Source of the DNA: Candidatus Rokuibacteriota bacterium | GTDB taxonomy: Bacteria > Methylomirabilota > Methylomirabilia > Rokubacteriales > CSP1-6 | Assembly: GCA_003220475.1 (NCBI GenBank) | Contig: QHSO01000026.1 | Location: 1-60,367 of the forward strand | Direction of reading: 5' to 3' | Length of the DNA: 60,367 bases | Shown here: piece by piece, positions 33,625 through 42,455 of the stretch | Position numbering within the stretch: the first letter of the stretch is position 1 | Layout of the letters: each line of letters begins with the position of its first letter | Made by a program: the position numbers and the translations under genes | Notes under the pieces: model-generated | The model's database searches: none | Told to the model about the DNA's origin: nothing | The model's input: only the letters and a program-made list of their open reading frames with translations

Positions 33625-34796
33625 CCGGCATCTCCACGCGCGTCCAGGGCTTCACCGAATCGGTCATCCGCGAGATGACGCGCGTGGTGAGCCAGCTCGG
33701 CGGCGTCAACCTCGCCCAGGGCATGCCCAACTTCCCGCCGCCGAAGGCGCTGCTCGAGGCCGCCCACCGCGCGATCGACGGCGACTTCCACCAGTACGCG
33801 ATCACGTGGGGGACGCCGAGCCTGCGCCGCGCCATCGCCGACAAGTACCGCGCGTTCTACGGCATGGACGTCGATCCCGAACGCCACGTGACCGTGTGCT
33901 GCGGTGCGACCGAGACGATGCTCTCGACGCTCCTCGCGGTGCTGAACCCCGGCGACGAGGTCATCATCTTCGAGCCGTTCTATGAGAACTACGGGCCCGG
34001 CTGCATCATCTCGGGCGCGACGCCGGTGTGGGTGCCGCTCGAGCCGCCGGATTTCGGCTTCGATCCCGACCGGCTGCGCCGCGCGGTGTCGGCGCGCACG
34101 AAGGCCATCGTCTTCAACAGCCCCAACAATCCCTCGGGCAAGGTATTCTCGCGCGCCGAGCTTGCCACGATCGCCGAGGTGTGCCTGCAGCACGACCTGC
34201 TCGCGATCACCGACGAGATCTACGAGCACATCGTCTACGACGGCCACGGGCACACGCCCATCGCGACGCTGCCCGGCATGGCCGAGCGCACGATCACGAT
34301 CTCGGGGATCTCGAAGTCGTACTCGGTCACCGGCTGGCGCGTCGGCTATGCGGTGGCGCCGCCCGAGCTCTCGGTCGGCATTCGGCGCGCGCACGACTTC
34401 GTCACCGTCGGCGCGCCGCACCCGTTGCAGGAGGCGGCGGTCACCGCGCTGCGATTCCCCGAGCGATATTACGTCGAGCTACGCGAGGGTTACCAGAAGC
34501 GGCGCGACCTACTCTGGCGCTACATCGAGAGCGCGGGCTTCGTGGCCTGGAAGCCCGGCGGCGCGTACTACATCCTCACCGACGCCGCGCACTTCATGAA
34601 GGCGGCGGGCGTCGACGACGATTACGCCTTTGCGATGTGGCTGATCAAGGAGTGCGGCGTCGCCACTGTCCCGGGCTCGTCGTTCTATGCCCACGCCGAG
34701 CTCGGCCGTACCAAGATCAGATTCTGCTTCCCGAAGACCGACGACATGCTGCAGGAGGCAGGGGAGCGACTCCAGAAGCTCCGCCGATTTGCATGA
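33621..34796 (+). CDS. PLP-dependent class I/II aminotransferase
   Basis: A 391-aa fold-type I aminotransferase of the aspartate/kynurenine-glutamine transaminase K group. PLP-anchoring lysine is in ISGISKSYSVTGWRVGYA; other marks are NSPNNPSGKVFSRAEL, ITDEIYEHIVYD and the substrate-carboxylate arginine in RTKIRFCFP. Substrates may include methionine/keto-methylthiobutyrate or aspartate; gene context with sulfur carriers favours a sulfur amino acid. GTG start overlaps the NIL gene stop. Confidence 0.92.
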   Translation: MTGISTRVQGFTESVIREMTRVVSQLGGVNLAQGMPNFPPPKALLEAAHRAIDGDFHQYAITWGTPSLRRAIADKYRAFYGMDVDPERHVTVCCGATETMLSTLLAVLNPGDEVIIFEPFYENYGPGCIISGATPVWVPLEPPDFGFDPDRLRRAVSARTKAIVFNSPNNPSGKVFSRAELATIAEVCLQHDLLAITDEIYEHIVYDGHGHTPIATLPGMAERTITISGISKSYSVTGWRVGYAVAPPELSVGIRRAHDFVTVGAPHPLQEAAVTALRFPERYYVELREGYQKRRDLLWRYIESAGFVAWKPGGAYYILTDAAHFMKAAGVDDDYAFAMWLIKECGVATVPGSSFYAHAELGRTKIRFCFPKTDDMLQEAGERLQKLRRFA

Positions 34797-36072
34797 AGCC
34801 TCCCGCGCCGATGCCCGCGCGATCTGGCGGGCGGCGCTCGGCGCGGGCAACGTCGGTCCGCTCGTCGATCGCGCGCTTCAGCGCCTGAGCGTCGACCCGA
34901 CCCATCCCTCCTGGCGCCATGTGTTCGTCTTCGGCTGCGGCAAGGCCAGCGGCGCCATGGCCGCCGCGTTCGAGCGCGCGCTCGGCCAACGCATCACCGA
35001 GGGGCTCGTGGTCGTCAAGGACGGCTACACGGTGCCCACGCGGTGCATCGTGCTGCGCGAGGCCGGTCATCCCGTGCCCGACGCGCGCGGCCAGGCGGCA
35101 GCCGAGGCGATGGTCCACCGCGTGCGCTCGGCGGGCGCCGAGGATCTCGTCGTGTTTCTCGTCTCGGGCGGCGGCTCGGCGCTGACGCCGGCTCCGGTAC
35201 GCCCCATCACGCTCGCCGAGAAACAGGAGACCACGCGGCTACTGCTCGGCGCCGGCGCCACGATCAACGAGCTGAACGCGGTGCGCAAGCACCTGTCGCT
35301 CTTCAAGGGCGGGCAGTTCGCGCGCGCGGCGGCGCCGGCCCCGCTCATCGCGCTCATCTTGTCGGACGTCATCGGCGATCCGCTCGACGTGATCGCCTCG
35401 GGCCCGACCGCGCCCGACCCCACGACGTTCGCCGATGCGCTGACGGTGCTGCAGCAGCGCGGCGTGGCGTATCTCGTGCCGACCGCCGTGCGCGCGCGAC
35501 TGGAGGCGGGCGCGCGGGGCGAGGTCGAGGAGACGCCCAAGGCCGGCGATCCCGCGTTCGAGCGCGTGACCAACGTCGTCATCGGCAACAACGCGCTGGT
35601 GGTGGATGCGGCCGCCGCCGAGGCCGCGCGGCTCGGCTATCGCGCCGAGGTGCTCACGCGCGGACTGCAGGGAGAGGCGCGCGAAGTGGCGCGTGAGCTC
35701 GTCGCACGCGCGCGCGCGCTGCCGCAACGCGCGTGTCTTATCGCCGGCGGCGAGACGACGGTGAGAGTTCAGGGCAAGGGCAAGGGCGGGCGCTGCCAGG
35801 AGTTCGCGCTCGCCGCGGCGCTCGAGCTCTCAGCCGCCGATCGTCTCGTCGCGCTCGCCGCGGGGACCGACGGCACCGACGGCCCGACGGATGCCGCCGG
35901 CGCCATCGTCGACGCGAGCACCGTCGCGCGAGGAGAGCGCGTCGGACGCGCCGCGCGCGCGGCCCTCGACGACAATGACGCCTACACGTTTCTCTCCGGC
36001 GCGGGCGATCTGCTCGTCACGGGTCCGACCAATACGAATTTGCTGGATGTGTACCTCTTGCTTCGAGATTGA
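34789..36072 (+). CDS. glycerate 2-kinase (GckA/TtuD type, MOFRL family)
   Basis: A 427-aa kinase that phosphorylates D-glycerate to 2-phosphoglycerate. Recognisable segments: FVFGCGKASGAMAAAFE, VFLVSGGGSALTPAP, LNAVRKHLSLFKGG, ILSDVIGDPLDVIASGPT and the C-terminal MOFRL-type GKGKGGRCQEFALAAAL followed by AAGTDGTDGPTDAAG. The start is set at the TTG 34789, which gives the usual N-terminus (LHEASRADARAIWRAAL) and overlaps the aminotransferase by 8 nt. It feeds glycerate from serine, glycolate or hydroxypyruvate into glycolysis. Confidence 0.9.
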   Translation: MHEASRADARAIWRAALGAGNVGPLVDRALQRLSVDPTHPSWRHVFVFGCGKASGAMAAAFERALGQRITEGLVVVKDGYTVPTRCIVLREAGHPVPDARGQAAAEAMVHRVRSAGAEDLVVFLVSGGGSALTPAPVRPITLAEKQETTRLLLGAGATINELNAVRKHLSLFKGGQFARAAAPAPLIALILSDVIGDPLDVIASGPTAPDPTTFADALTVLQQRGVAYLVPTAVRARLEAGARGEVEETPKAGDPAFERVTNVVIGNNALVVDAAAAEAARLGYRAEVLTRGLQGEAREVARELVARARALPQRACLIAGGETTVRVQGKGKGGRCQEFALAAALELSAADRLVALAAGTDGTDGPTDAAGAIVDASTVARGERVGRAARAALDDNDAYTFLSGAGDLLVTGPTNTNLLDVYLLLRD

Positions 36073-36161
36073 GCGGCGGAATTCGCCGACGCTGCTCATC
36101 GCGTAGGCGAAGCGCTCTAAGTGATCGACATCGTATGGACGGACTGGAATTCGCCACATGG

Positions 36162-36237
36162 TTATCCACGGCTCGTTCACGATTTCGGTGGATAGTCACT
36201 GGTAGGATTTTCTACGCGCGTAGGAGTTTCTACGTGC
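36162..36237. repeat. DnaA-box-like pair and tandem 18-nt iterons in a non-coding gap
   Basis: The 177-nt gap after the glycerate kinase holds no gene. TTATCCACG (36162-36170) and GGTGGATAG (36187-36195) form an inverted pair close to the DnaA box TTATCCACA. Directly after come two adjoining 18-nt repeats (36202-36219 and 36220-36237) identical at 16 positions, each with GTAG...CTAC at its ends. Such iterons usually bind a protein; origin function is not supported by other evidence. Confidence 0.4.
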
Positions 36238-36249
36238 CACGCGGGTCGA

Positions 36250-36606
36250 TCAACGCGAGGTGCTGCTCGAACCTCCCACGACGCTGGTGCCGAGCAAATC
36301 GGTCGAGCCCGTCGTGCTCGTCCCCTGTGTCGACGGACTGCCGATCGCCCCGGTCGTCGAACCACCGGAGTTGAACGGCGCGCTGCCGAGCGTGCCGGGA
36401 ATCCCACCGGTCGTCGAGCTGCCGGTCGTGGGCGTGCCGCCTAGAGTGCCGGGGATGCCGCCGGTCATGGAGCTGCTGACGCCCGGACTCACCATCGTCG
36501 GGCTCGAAGCGCCGCTGAAGGCGCGACCGCGCGCTTGCGCCAGCGCCGGCCCCGCGACGAACGCCTGGGCAACGAGGATCGCGACGAGAAAACCGAACAA
36601 CCGCAT
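36250..36606 (-). CDS. small secreted Ser/Thr/Gly-rich repeat protein
   Basis: A 118-aa protein with a clear signal peptide (MRLFGFLVAILVAQAFVAGP, cleavage after ALAQA). The mature part is low-complexity, rich in S, T, G and P, with two copies of TGGIPGTLG and further STTG repeats. No cysteine or catalytic motif is seen. It may be a surface or matrix protein; no family is recognised. GGGAGG six nt before the ATG supports the start. It is divergent from rlmN. Confidence 0.65.
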   Translation of the reverse strand: MRLFGFLVAILVAQAFVAGPALAQARGRAFSGASSPTMVSPGVSSSMTGGIPGTLGGTPTTGSSTTGGIPGTLGSAPFNSGGSTTGAIGSPSTQGTSTTGSTDLLGTSVVGGSSSTSR

Positions 36607-36668
36607 GGTGTTCCTCCCGAAGAGTTGATGCTGATATGAGGGTCGGCGGGGGCCGCCGGTTACAGTGT

Positions 36669-36681
36669 TATTCTTCGTCCG
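36669..36681 (+). promoter_or_regulatory. TATTCT box, putative leaderless -10 of rlmN
   Basis: TATTCT (36669-36674) lies 7 nt before the rlmN ATG, which has no ribosome site. Confidence 0.45.
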
Positions 36682-37704
36682 ATGACCGTCCGGAACCTCG
36701 TCGGAATGTTGCCCTCCGAGCTCGAAGACCTCTCGGTCGAGCTCGGCGCCTCCCGCTATCGCGGTCGGCAACTTGCCACGTGGATCTATCGCAAGGGCGT
36801 CGTCGATCTGGAGGCGATGACCGATCTGCCGAAGGACTTCCGCACGGCACTCGCCGGGCGCGCGGTCGTCGCGCTTCCCGAGGTCGAGCGTGAGACGCCG
36901 TCGCAAGACGGCAGTCGTAAGCTCGTGTTCCGCCTCGCCGATGGCGGTCGGGTGTCGAGCGTGCTCATGCCGGATGAGGGGCGGGTCACGCTGTGCCTGT
37001 CGACGCAGGTCGGCTGCGGCTATGCGTGCGCGTTCTGCCTCACGGGAACGATGGGACTGTCGCGCAATCTCACGGCGGCCGAGATGCTCGGCCAGGTGCT
37101 GCGCGCGAACGCCCTCGAGCACGCGACGCACCTGGTCTTCATGGGCATGGGCGAGCCGCTCGCGAACTATGCCGAGGTCGTGAAGACGCTGAGGATCCTC
37201 ACCGACGCCAAGCTCGGCCTCGGCTACTCTCCGCGCCGGATCACCGTCTCGACGGTCGGTCTCGTGACGGGCATCGAGAAGCTCGGTCGCGAAGACCTCA
37301 AGGTCAACCTCGCGATCTCGCTGCACGCCGCCTCCGACGAGATCCGCTCGCGCCTCATGCCGGTGAACCGCGCGTGGAACCTCGAGGCGCTGATGGCCGC
37401 CGTGCGGCGCTATCCGCTGGCGCCACGGCAGCGCGTGTTCTTCGAGTACGTGCTGCTCGACGGCGTGAACGACGGCCCCGACGATGCCCGGCAGCTGGCA
37501 CGCCTGCTGCGAAACGTGCGCGCAAAGGTGAACCTGATCCCGTTCAACGACTGGCCGGGCGCGGAATTCCGGCGACCGCCGCTTGCACGCATCCTGGCGT
37601 TCCAGTCGATCCTGCTCGAGGCCGGCATCACCACGACCGTGCGCTGGAGTAAGGGCGAGGACATCGGCGCTGCGTGCGGCCAGCTCAAGGAAGCGGTGGC
37701 GTGA
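36682..37704 (+). CDS. rlmN: dual-specificity rRNA/tRNA adenine C2-methyltransferase RlmN
   Basis: A 340-aa radical-SAM methyltransferase that methylates C2 of A2503 in 23S rRNA and A37 in some tRNAs. The iron-sulfur ligands are in CGYACAFC (C-x3-C-x2-C), the SAM motif is MGMGEPLANY, and the methyl-carrying cysteines are C-terminal GAACGQL and the mid-chain LVFMGMG context. Length is normal. The stop overlaps the GTG of the next radical-SAM gene (GTGA). Confidence 0.96.
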   Translation: MTVRNLVGMLPSELEDLSVELGASRYRGRQLATWIYRKGVVDLEAMTDLPKDFRTALAGRAVVALPEVERETPSQDGSRKLVFRLADGGRVSSVLMPDEGRVTLCLSTQVGCGYACAFCLTGTMGLSRNLTAAEMLGQVLRANALEHATHLVFMGMGEPLANYAEVVKTLRILTDAKLGLGYSPRRITVSTVGLVTGIEKLGREDLKVNLAISLHAASDEIRSRLMPVNRAWNLEALMAAVRRYPLAPRQRVFFEYVLLDGVNDGPDDARQLARLLRNVRAKVNLIPFNDWPGAEFRRPPLARILAFQSILLEAGITTTVRWSKGEDIGAACGQLKEAVA

Positions 37705-38889
37705 CGCGCGTCGCCTTCGCCACGCTGGGCTGCCGCCTGAACCAGGTGGACAGCCAGCAGCTGCAGGCGGCGCTCGAGGCGCGCGGCTTCTCGACCGTCC
37801 CGTTCGGCGCGGCCGCCGACGTCGTGGTCGTCAACACCTGCACGGTGACCGCGCGCGCGGAGGTCTCCGACCGGCAGGCGATTCGCCGCGCCCGCCGGGC
37901 CAATCCCGACGCGCGTGTCGTGGTCACCGGTTGCTGGGCGCAGACGAGCGCGGCTGAGGTCGCGCGCCAGCCCGGCGTGGACCTCGTGGTCGGCAACGCC
38001 GACAAGGCCCGCCTGCCCACGCTGCTCGACGACCTGTTGAAGATCTCGCGCGGTCCGACGCGCGTCGAGGTCGGCGATATCGCGACGGCGCGCGTGGTCG
38101 ACGTCGATCTGCCGACGCGGGTGCCCGGCCGCTCGCGCGCGTTCGTGAAAGTCCAGGACGGCTGCCAGCACCGCTGCGCGTTCTGTATCGTGCCGCGCGC
38201 GCGGGGCGCCAGCCGCAGTCTCGAGCCCGCGCGCGTCGTCGATGATCCGCGGGCTGCGCTGGCTGCGGCTGTCGTCGGTGCTGCCGGCGTATTTCACCGA
38301 TGAGCTCTTCGAGGTGTTGACCGGCGCTCCCGCGATCGCGCCGCACTTCCACGTCCCGCTGCAGAGCGGCAGTGACCGCGTGCTGCGCACGATGCGGCGC
38401 CCGTACAGCGTGCGCATGTATCGCGCGATCGTCGAGCGCCTGGCCGCGGCCATGCCCGTGCTCGGCCTCGGCGCGGACGTCATTGCCGGCTTCCCCGGCG
38501 AAACCGCCGACGATGCGGCGGCGACCGAGGCGCTGATCGAGGCGCTGCCGTTCACCTATCTGCATGTCTTTCCGTATTCCGACCGGACCGGCACCGAGGC
38601 GGCCGCGCGGTCGGGTCACGTGGACCGCGCGACGATCGCGCGGCAGGCCGCACGCCTGCGTGCGCTCGGCGCGGCCAAGGCGCTGGCGTTCCGGCGCGCG
38701 CTCGCCGACCGAATCGAGGACGTCCTCGTGCTGGAGACTCGCGATCCTGCGACGCGCGCGCTGGTCGGCCTCACCGGCCACTATGTCGAAGTGCCGTTCG
38801 ACGGGCCCGATGCGCTGATGCGTCGGACGGCACGGGTGCGGATCGGGCCGGCCGGGCGCGGCGAGTTACTCGAAGGACTGCCGCAATGA
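37701..38889 (+). pseudogene. MtaB-like tRNA methylthiotransferase, internal segment missing
   Basis: MiaB/RimO/MtaB-family radical-SAM enzyme that converts t6A37 to ms2t6A37. The N-terminal cluster-binding domain (TLGCRLNQVDSQ, VVNTCTVTARAE, TGCWAQ) and the SAM-cluster motif VQDGCQHRCAFCIVPRARG are in one frame up to about ARVVD (38240). The rest, from GLRWLRLSSVLPAYF through HVPLQSGSDRVLRTMRR to the TRAM-like end at 38889, is in another frame. About 60 residues that normally lie between are absent. The start GTG overlaps rlmN. The final part overlaps mtnP by 4 nt. Confidence 0.85.
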
Positions 38890-39776
38890 CGGAGGGCGCG
38901 GTCGGTGTCATCGGCGGCAGCGGGCTCTACGAGCTCGAAGGCCTGACGAATGTCCGCTGGCGCCGCGTGCGCACGCCGTTCGGCGATCCCTCCGACGAAT
39001 TTTGCACCGGCGAGCTCGAGGGCAGGCCGGTGGTCTTTCTGCCGCGCCACGGCCGCGGCCATCGGCTGACGCCGACGGAGCTGAACTTCCGCGCGAACGT
39101 CTGGGGCCTGAAGTCGCTCGGCGTCGAGTGGATCGTCTCGGTCTCCGCCGTCGGAAGCATGAAGGAGGACATCCGGCCGCTCGACCTCGTGATCCCCGGC
39201 CAGTTCATCGATCTCACGAAGCGGCGCGCCTCGTCGTTCTTCGGTGAGGGCATCGTCGCCCACGTCCCAATGGCCGATCCCGTGTGCGGACCGCTGGGCG
39301 ACGTGCTCGACAAGGCCGCGCGCGCCACCGGCAGCCGCGTGCACCGCGGCGGCACCTACGTGTGCATCGAGGGGCCGCAGTTCTCGACCCGCGCGGAGTC
39401 GCGCGTGTACCGCTCGTGGGGTGTCGACGTCATCGGCATGACGAACATGCCGGAGGCGAAGCTCGCGCGCGAGGCCGAGCTCTGCTACGCGACGCTGGCG
39501 CTGGCGACCGACTACGACGTCTGGCACGACACGCACGCGGCGGTGAGCGTCGAGGTGGTCGTCGCCAACCTCATGAAGAATGTCGCGACGGCGAAGGACG
39601 TGCTTCGCCGCGTAATCCCGGCCATCGGCGGCGCGCGCCTGTGCGAGTGTCCGCGCCTGCTCGAGAACGCCGTGATCACGAGCCCGCCGGCATTTCCGCA
39701 CGCGACGCGGCGGCGGCTCGATCTGCTGATCGGTAAGTACTTTCCGCTCGATCGAAAGAAGGCGCGGCGTGGCTGA
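38886..39776 (+). CDS. mtnP: S-methyl-5'-thioadenosine phosphorylase
   Basis: A 296-aa purine nucleoside phosphorylase of the MTAP type, splitting methylthioadenosine (from polyamine and radical-SAM/ms2 chemistry) to adenine and methylthioribose-1-phosphate. The start GVIGGSGLYELEG, the phosphate-binding RHGRGHRLTPTELN, EGPQFSTRAES, GMTNMPEAKLAREAEL and the D of ATDYDVWHD are all diagnostic. It overlaps the mtaB-like gene and the next kinase gene, indicating an operon. The pairing with a PfkB nucleoside-kinase-like gene suggests purine salvage. Confidence 0.95.
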   Translation: MTEGAVGVIGGSGLYELEGLTNVRWRRVRTPFGDPSDEFCTGELEGRPVVFLPRHGRGHRLTPTELNFRANVWGLKSLGVEWIVSVSAVGSMKEDIRPLDLVIPGQFIDLTKRRASSFFGEGIVAHVPMADPVCGPLGDVLDKAARATGSRVHRGGTYVCIEGPQFSTRAESRVYRSWGVDVIGMTNMPEAKLAREAELCYATLALATDYDVWHDTHAAVSVEVVVANLMKNVATAKDVLRRVIPAIGGARLCECPRLLENAVITSPPAFPHATRRRLDLLIGKYFPLDRKKARRG

Positions 39777-40770
39777 CCTCGGCCCCGAGGAACTCGACGT
39801 GATCGGCGTCGGTAACGCCCTCGTGGACGTGCTGTGCCACGAGAGCGAGGCGTTTCTCGAGCGCCAGGGTCTCGTGAAAGGCGCCATGCAACTGGTAGAC
39901 GAGGCGCGCGCGCGGGAGATCTACGACGCCATGGGCCCGGCCGTCGAGATCTCGGGAGGCTCGGCCGCCAACACGATCGTCGGGGTTGCCTCGTTCGGCG
40001 GACGCGCCCACTACGTCGGCAAGGTGCGGAACGACCAGCTCGGCGAGGTGTTCGCCCACGATCTGAGGTCGGTGGGCGTCCGCTACACCACGGCCATGGC
40101 GACGAGCGGCCCGGCCACGGGGCGGTGCCTGATCGTGATGACGCCGGACGCGCAGCGGACGATGAGCACGTACCTCGGCGCCTCGACGCTGCTCGGAGCC
40201 GCGGACGTCGACCCGGGCCTCATCAAGCGCGGCCGCATCCTCTATCTCGAGGGTTATCTGTTCGATCCGCCGGCCGCGCAGGAGGCGTTCCGCGTGGCGG
40301 CCGAGGCGGCGCACGCGGCCGGCCGCAAGGTCGCGCTCACACTGTCCGATCCGTTCTGCGTCAATCGGCACCGCGAGGCGTTCGTCGAGCTCGTCGAGCA
40401 TCACGTCGACGTCCTGTTCGCGAACGAGCTCGAGATCTGCGCGCTCTACCAGGCCAACGACTTTTCGGGCGCGGCCGCGCGCGTGCGCCGGCACTGCGAG
40501 GTCGCCGCGCTGACGCGGAGCGAGCGCGGCTCCGTCGTCGTCGGCGGCGACGAGATCTACGTCGTCGACGCGCATCCCGTCGACGCGGTGATCGACACCA
40601 CGGGCGCAGGCGATCTCTACGCCGCCGGGTTCCTCTTCGGCTTGAGCCGCGGGCTCGGGCTGGCCATCTGTGGCCGCCTCGGGGCGCTGGCGGCGGCGGA
40701 GGTTATCTCCCACGTTGGCGCGCGCCCGGTGGCCTCGCTCGCCGGCGTGGCGGGGCGGCTGCTGGCATGA
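39769..40770 (+). CDS. PfkB-family carbohydrate/nucleoside kinase (adenosine kinase-like)
   Basis: A 333-aa ribokinase-fold kinase. Motifs: SGGSAANTIVGVASFGG near residue 63 and the catalytic DTTGAGDLYAAGFLFGL with the base aspartate. The N-terminus (DVIGVGNALVDVLCHESEAFL) matches adenosine-kinase-like bacterial PfkB proteins. Its stop ends in the larE ATG region (TGA overlapping ATG), and it overlaps mtnP, so purine salvage and the lar genes share a message. Substrate adenosine is likely but not proven. Confidence 0.9.
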   Translation: MADLGPEELDVIGVGNALVDVLCHESEAFLERQGLVKGAMQLVDEARAREIYDAMGPAVEISGGSAANTIVGVASFGGRAHYVGKVRNDQLGEVFAHDLRSVGVRYTTAMATSGPATGRCLIVMTPDAQRTMSTYLGASTLLGAADVDPGLIKRGRILYLEGYLFDPPAAQEAFRVAAEAAHAAGRKVALTLSDPFCVNRHREAFVELVEHHVDVLFANELEICALYQANDFSGAAARVRRHCEVAALTRSERGSVVVGGDEIYVVDAHPVDAVIDTTGAGDLYAAGFLFGLSRGLGLAICGRLGALAAAEVISHVGARPVASLAGVAGRLLA

Positions 40771-41600
40771 GCCCGGCGCTCGAGGCGAAGTATGCGCAGC
40801 TGCTCGCGGCCCTGCGCGAGCTCGAGAGCGTCGTCGTCGCGTTTTCGGGCGGCGTCGATTCCACGCTGCTCGCGCGCGCCGCGAAAGACGCGCTCGGGGA
40901 GCGCGCGGTGCTCGTGACCGCGGACTCAGAAACCTATCCCGAGGGCGAGCTGGCCGAGGCGAAGCGGCTGGCGGCGCTGATCGGCCTGCGCCACGTCGTC
41001 GTCCGCACCGCGGAGCTGGCCAACCCGGAGTACGCGAAGAATGCCACCAACCGCTGCTTCTTCTGCAAAGAGGAGCTGTTCACTCAGCTCGCGCCGATCG
41101 CCGAGCGCGAAGGCTGCCGCGCGCTGGTGTACGGCGCGAACGTCGACGATCTCGGCGACCACCGGCCGGGCATGCAGTCCGCGAAGCAGCGCGGCGTGCG
41201 CGCGCCGATGATCGACGCCGGGCTCACCAAGCAGGAGATCCGCGAGCTCTCGCGCGCGCTCGGACTGCCGACGTGGGACAAGCCCGCGTTCGCCTGCCTG
41301 TCCTCGCGCTTCCAGTACGGCGACCCCATCACGGCGGAGAAGCTGCGGCGCATCGACGCCGCCGAGGCCTTCATGCGCTCGCTCGGCTTTCGGCAGTTCC
41401 GCGTGCGTCACCACGAGCGGCTCGCGCGGCTGGAGATCGCGCACGACGAGATGGCGCGGCTCTGGGAGGATGGGCGCCACGACAACATCGTCGCGCGCCT
41501 GCGCGAGCTGGGCTACGTCTACGTCACCGTCGATCTCGCCGGCTTTCAGTCCGGCTCGGCGAATCTGCTACTGAAGCTGGGACGCGCCAGTGGATCGTGA
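40767..41600 (+). CDS. larE: LarE, ATP-dependent sacrificial sulfur transferase
   Basis: A 277-aa PP-loop enzyme that adenylates and sulfurates the biscarboxylated pyridinium nucleotide in making the nickel-pincer nucleotide (NPN) cofactor. The PP-loop AFSGGVDST is at residues 25-33. The cysteine of KPAFACLSSRF aligns by context with the sacrificial cysteine of Lactobacillus LarE (C176 there), so this is the self-sacrificing type. Two further cysteines are in NRCFFCKEEL. The ATG overlaps the kinase stop, and its 3' end overlaps larB by 11 nt. Confidence 0.94.
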   Translation: MSPALEAKYAQLLAALRELESVVVAFSGGVDSTLLARAAKDALGERAVLVTADSETYPEGELAEAKRLAALIGLRHVVVRTAELANPEYAKNATNRCFFCKEELFTQLAPIAEREGCRALVYGANVDDLGDHRPGMQSAKQRGVRAPMIDAGLTKQEIRELSRALGLPTWDKPAFACLSSRFQYGDPITAEKLRRIDAAEAFMRSLGFRQFRVRHHERLARLEIAHDEMARLWEDGRHDNIVARLRELGYVYVTVDLAGFQSGSANLLLKLGRASGS

Positions 41601-42348
41601 GGCGCTGAAGATCCTTCTCGACGCCGTGGCCGCGGGTCGGCTGAGCGCCGACGACGCGGCGGCTCGCTTGCGCGATCTGCCCTATGCCGACCTCGGGTTC
41701 GCGAAGGTCGACTTGCACCGCGCGCTGCGCGCCGGCGGGGCCGAAGCGGTCTTCTGTCCTGGCAAAACGCCGGCGCAGGTGGTGGCGATTCTCAAGACGC
41801 TGGTGGTGGACCACGTCAACGTCCTGGCCACGCGCGCGGACGACGCGATCGTCGCGGCCGTCGCGGCCGCCGGACTGCCGCACGCGTGGCATCCGCTGGC
41901 GCGGCTGATCGTCGCGCGGCCCGAGCCGCGCGACGGCATCGGTCTGGTCGTCGTCGCCGCGGCCGGCACCGGGGATCTGCCCGTTGCCGAGGAGGCGGCG
42001 GTGGTGGGGGAGGCGCTGGGCAATCGCGTGGAGCGCGTCATCGATTGCGGCGTCGCCGGTCTTCACCGCCTGCTCGCGCATCGCGAGCTGCTGGGCGAGG
42101 CCAACGCGATCATCGCCGTCGCCGGCATGGAGGGCGCCCTGCCGAGCGTGATCGCGGGGCTCGTCGATCGCCCTGTGATCGCCGTGCCGACGAGCATCGG
42201 CTACGGCATGTCCCTCAATGGGCTCGCCGCGCTGCTCGCGATGCTCAACTCGTGCGCCCCTGGCGTCTCCGTCGTCAACGTGGACAACGGCTACGGCGCG
42301 GCGCATCAGGCGAGCCAGATCAATCATCTCGTCGCGAAAATCCGCTGA
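41590..42348 (+). CDS. larB: LarB, pyridinium biscarboxylate synthase
   Basis: A 252-aa protein with a PurE-like domain (AIR carboxylase family) that carboxylates and hydrolyses nicotinic acid adenine dinucleotide, the first step to NPN. Visible are the N-terminal helical region LRDLPYADLGFAKVDLHRALR, FCPGKTPAQV, and the PurE-like CGVAGLHRLLAHRELL and GMEGALPSVIAGLVDRPVIAVPTSIGYG. GTG start within larE. It is followed by 107 nt without a supported gene and then larC. Confidence 0.94.
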   Translation: MDREALKILLDAVAAGRLSADDAAARLRDLPYADLGFAKVDLHRALRAGGAEAVFCPGKTPAQVVAILKTLVVDHVNVLATRADDAIVAAVAAAGLPHAWHPLARLIVARPEPRDGIGLVVVAAAGTGDLPVAEEAAVVGEALGNRVERVIDCGVAGLHRLLAHRELLGEANAIIAVAGMEGALPSVIAGLVDRPVIAVPTSIGYGMSLNGLAALLAMLNSCAPGVSVVNVDNGYGAAHQASQINHLVAKIR

Positions 42349-42455
42349 CGCGATGCCGATGAGCGTCGCATGACTTCGTTGGCCTCGGCCGCCTCGTCCT
42401 GCTCGCTCCTCGGCGCCGCGTCATTCGCCGCGATGCGCGGCGTGAAGGACGGCTG

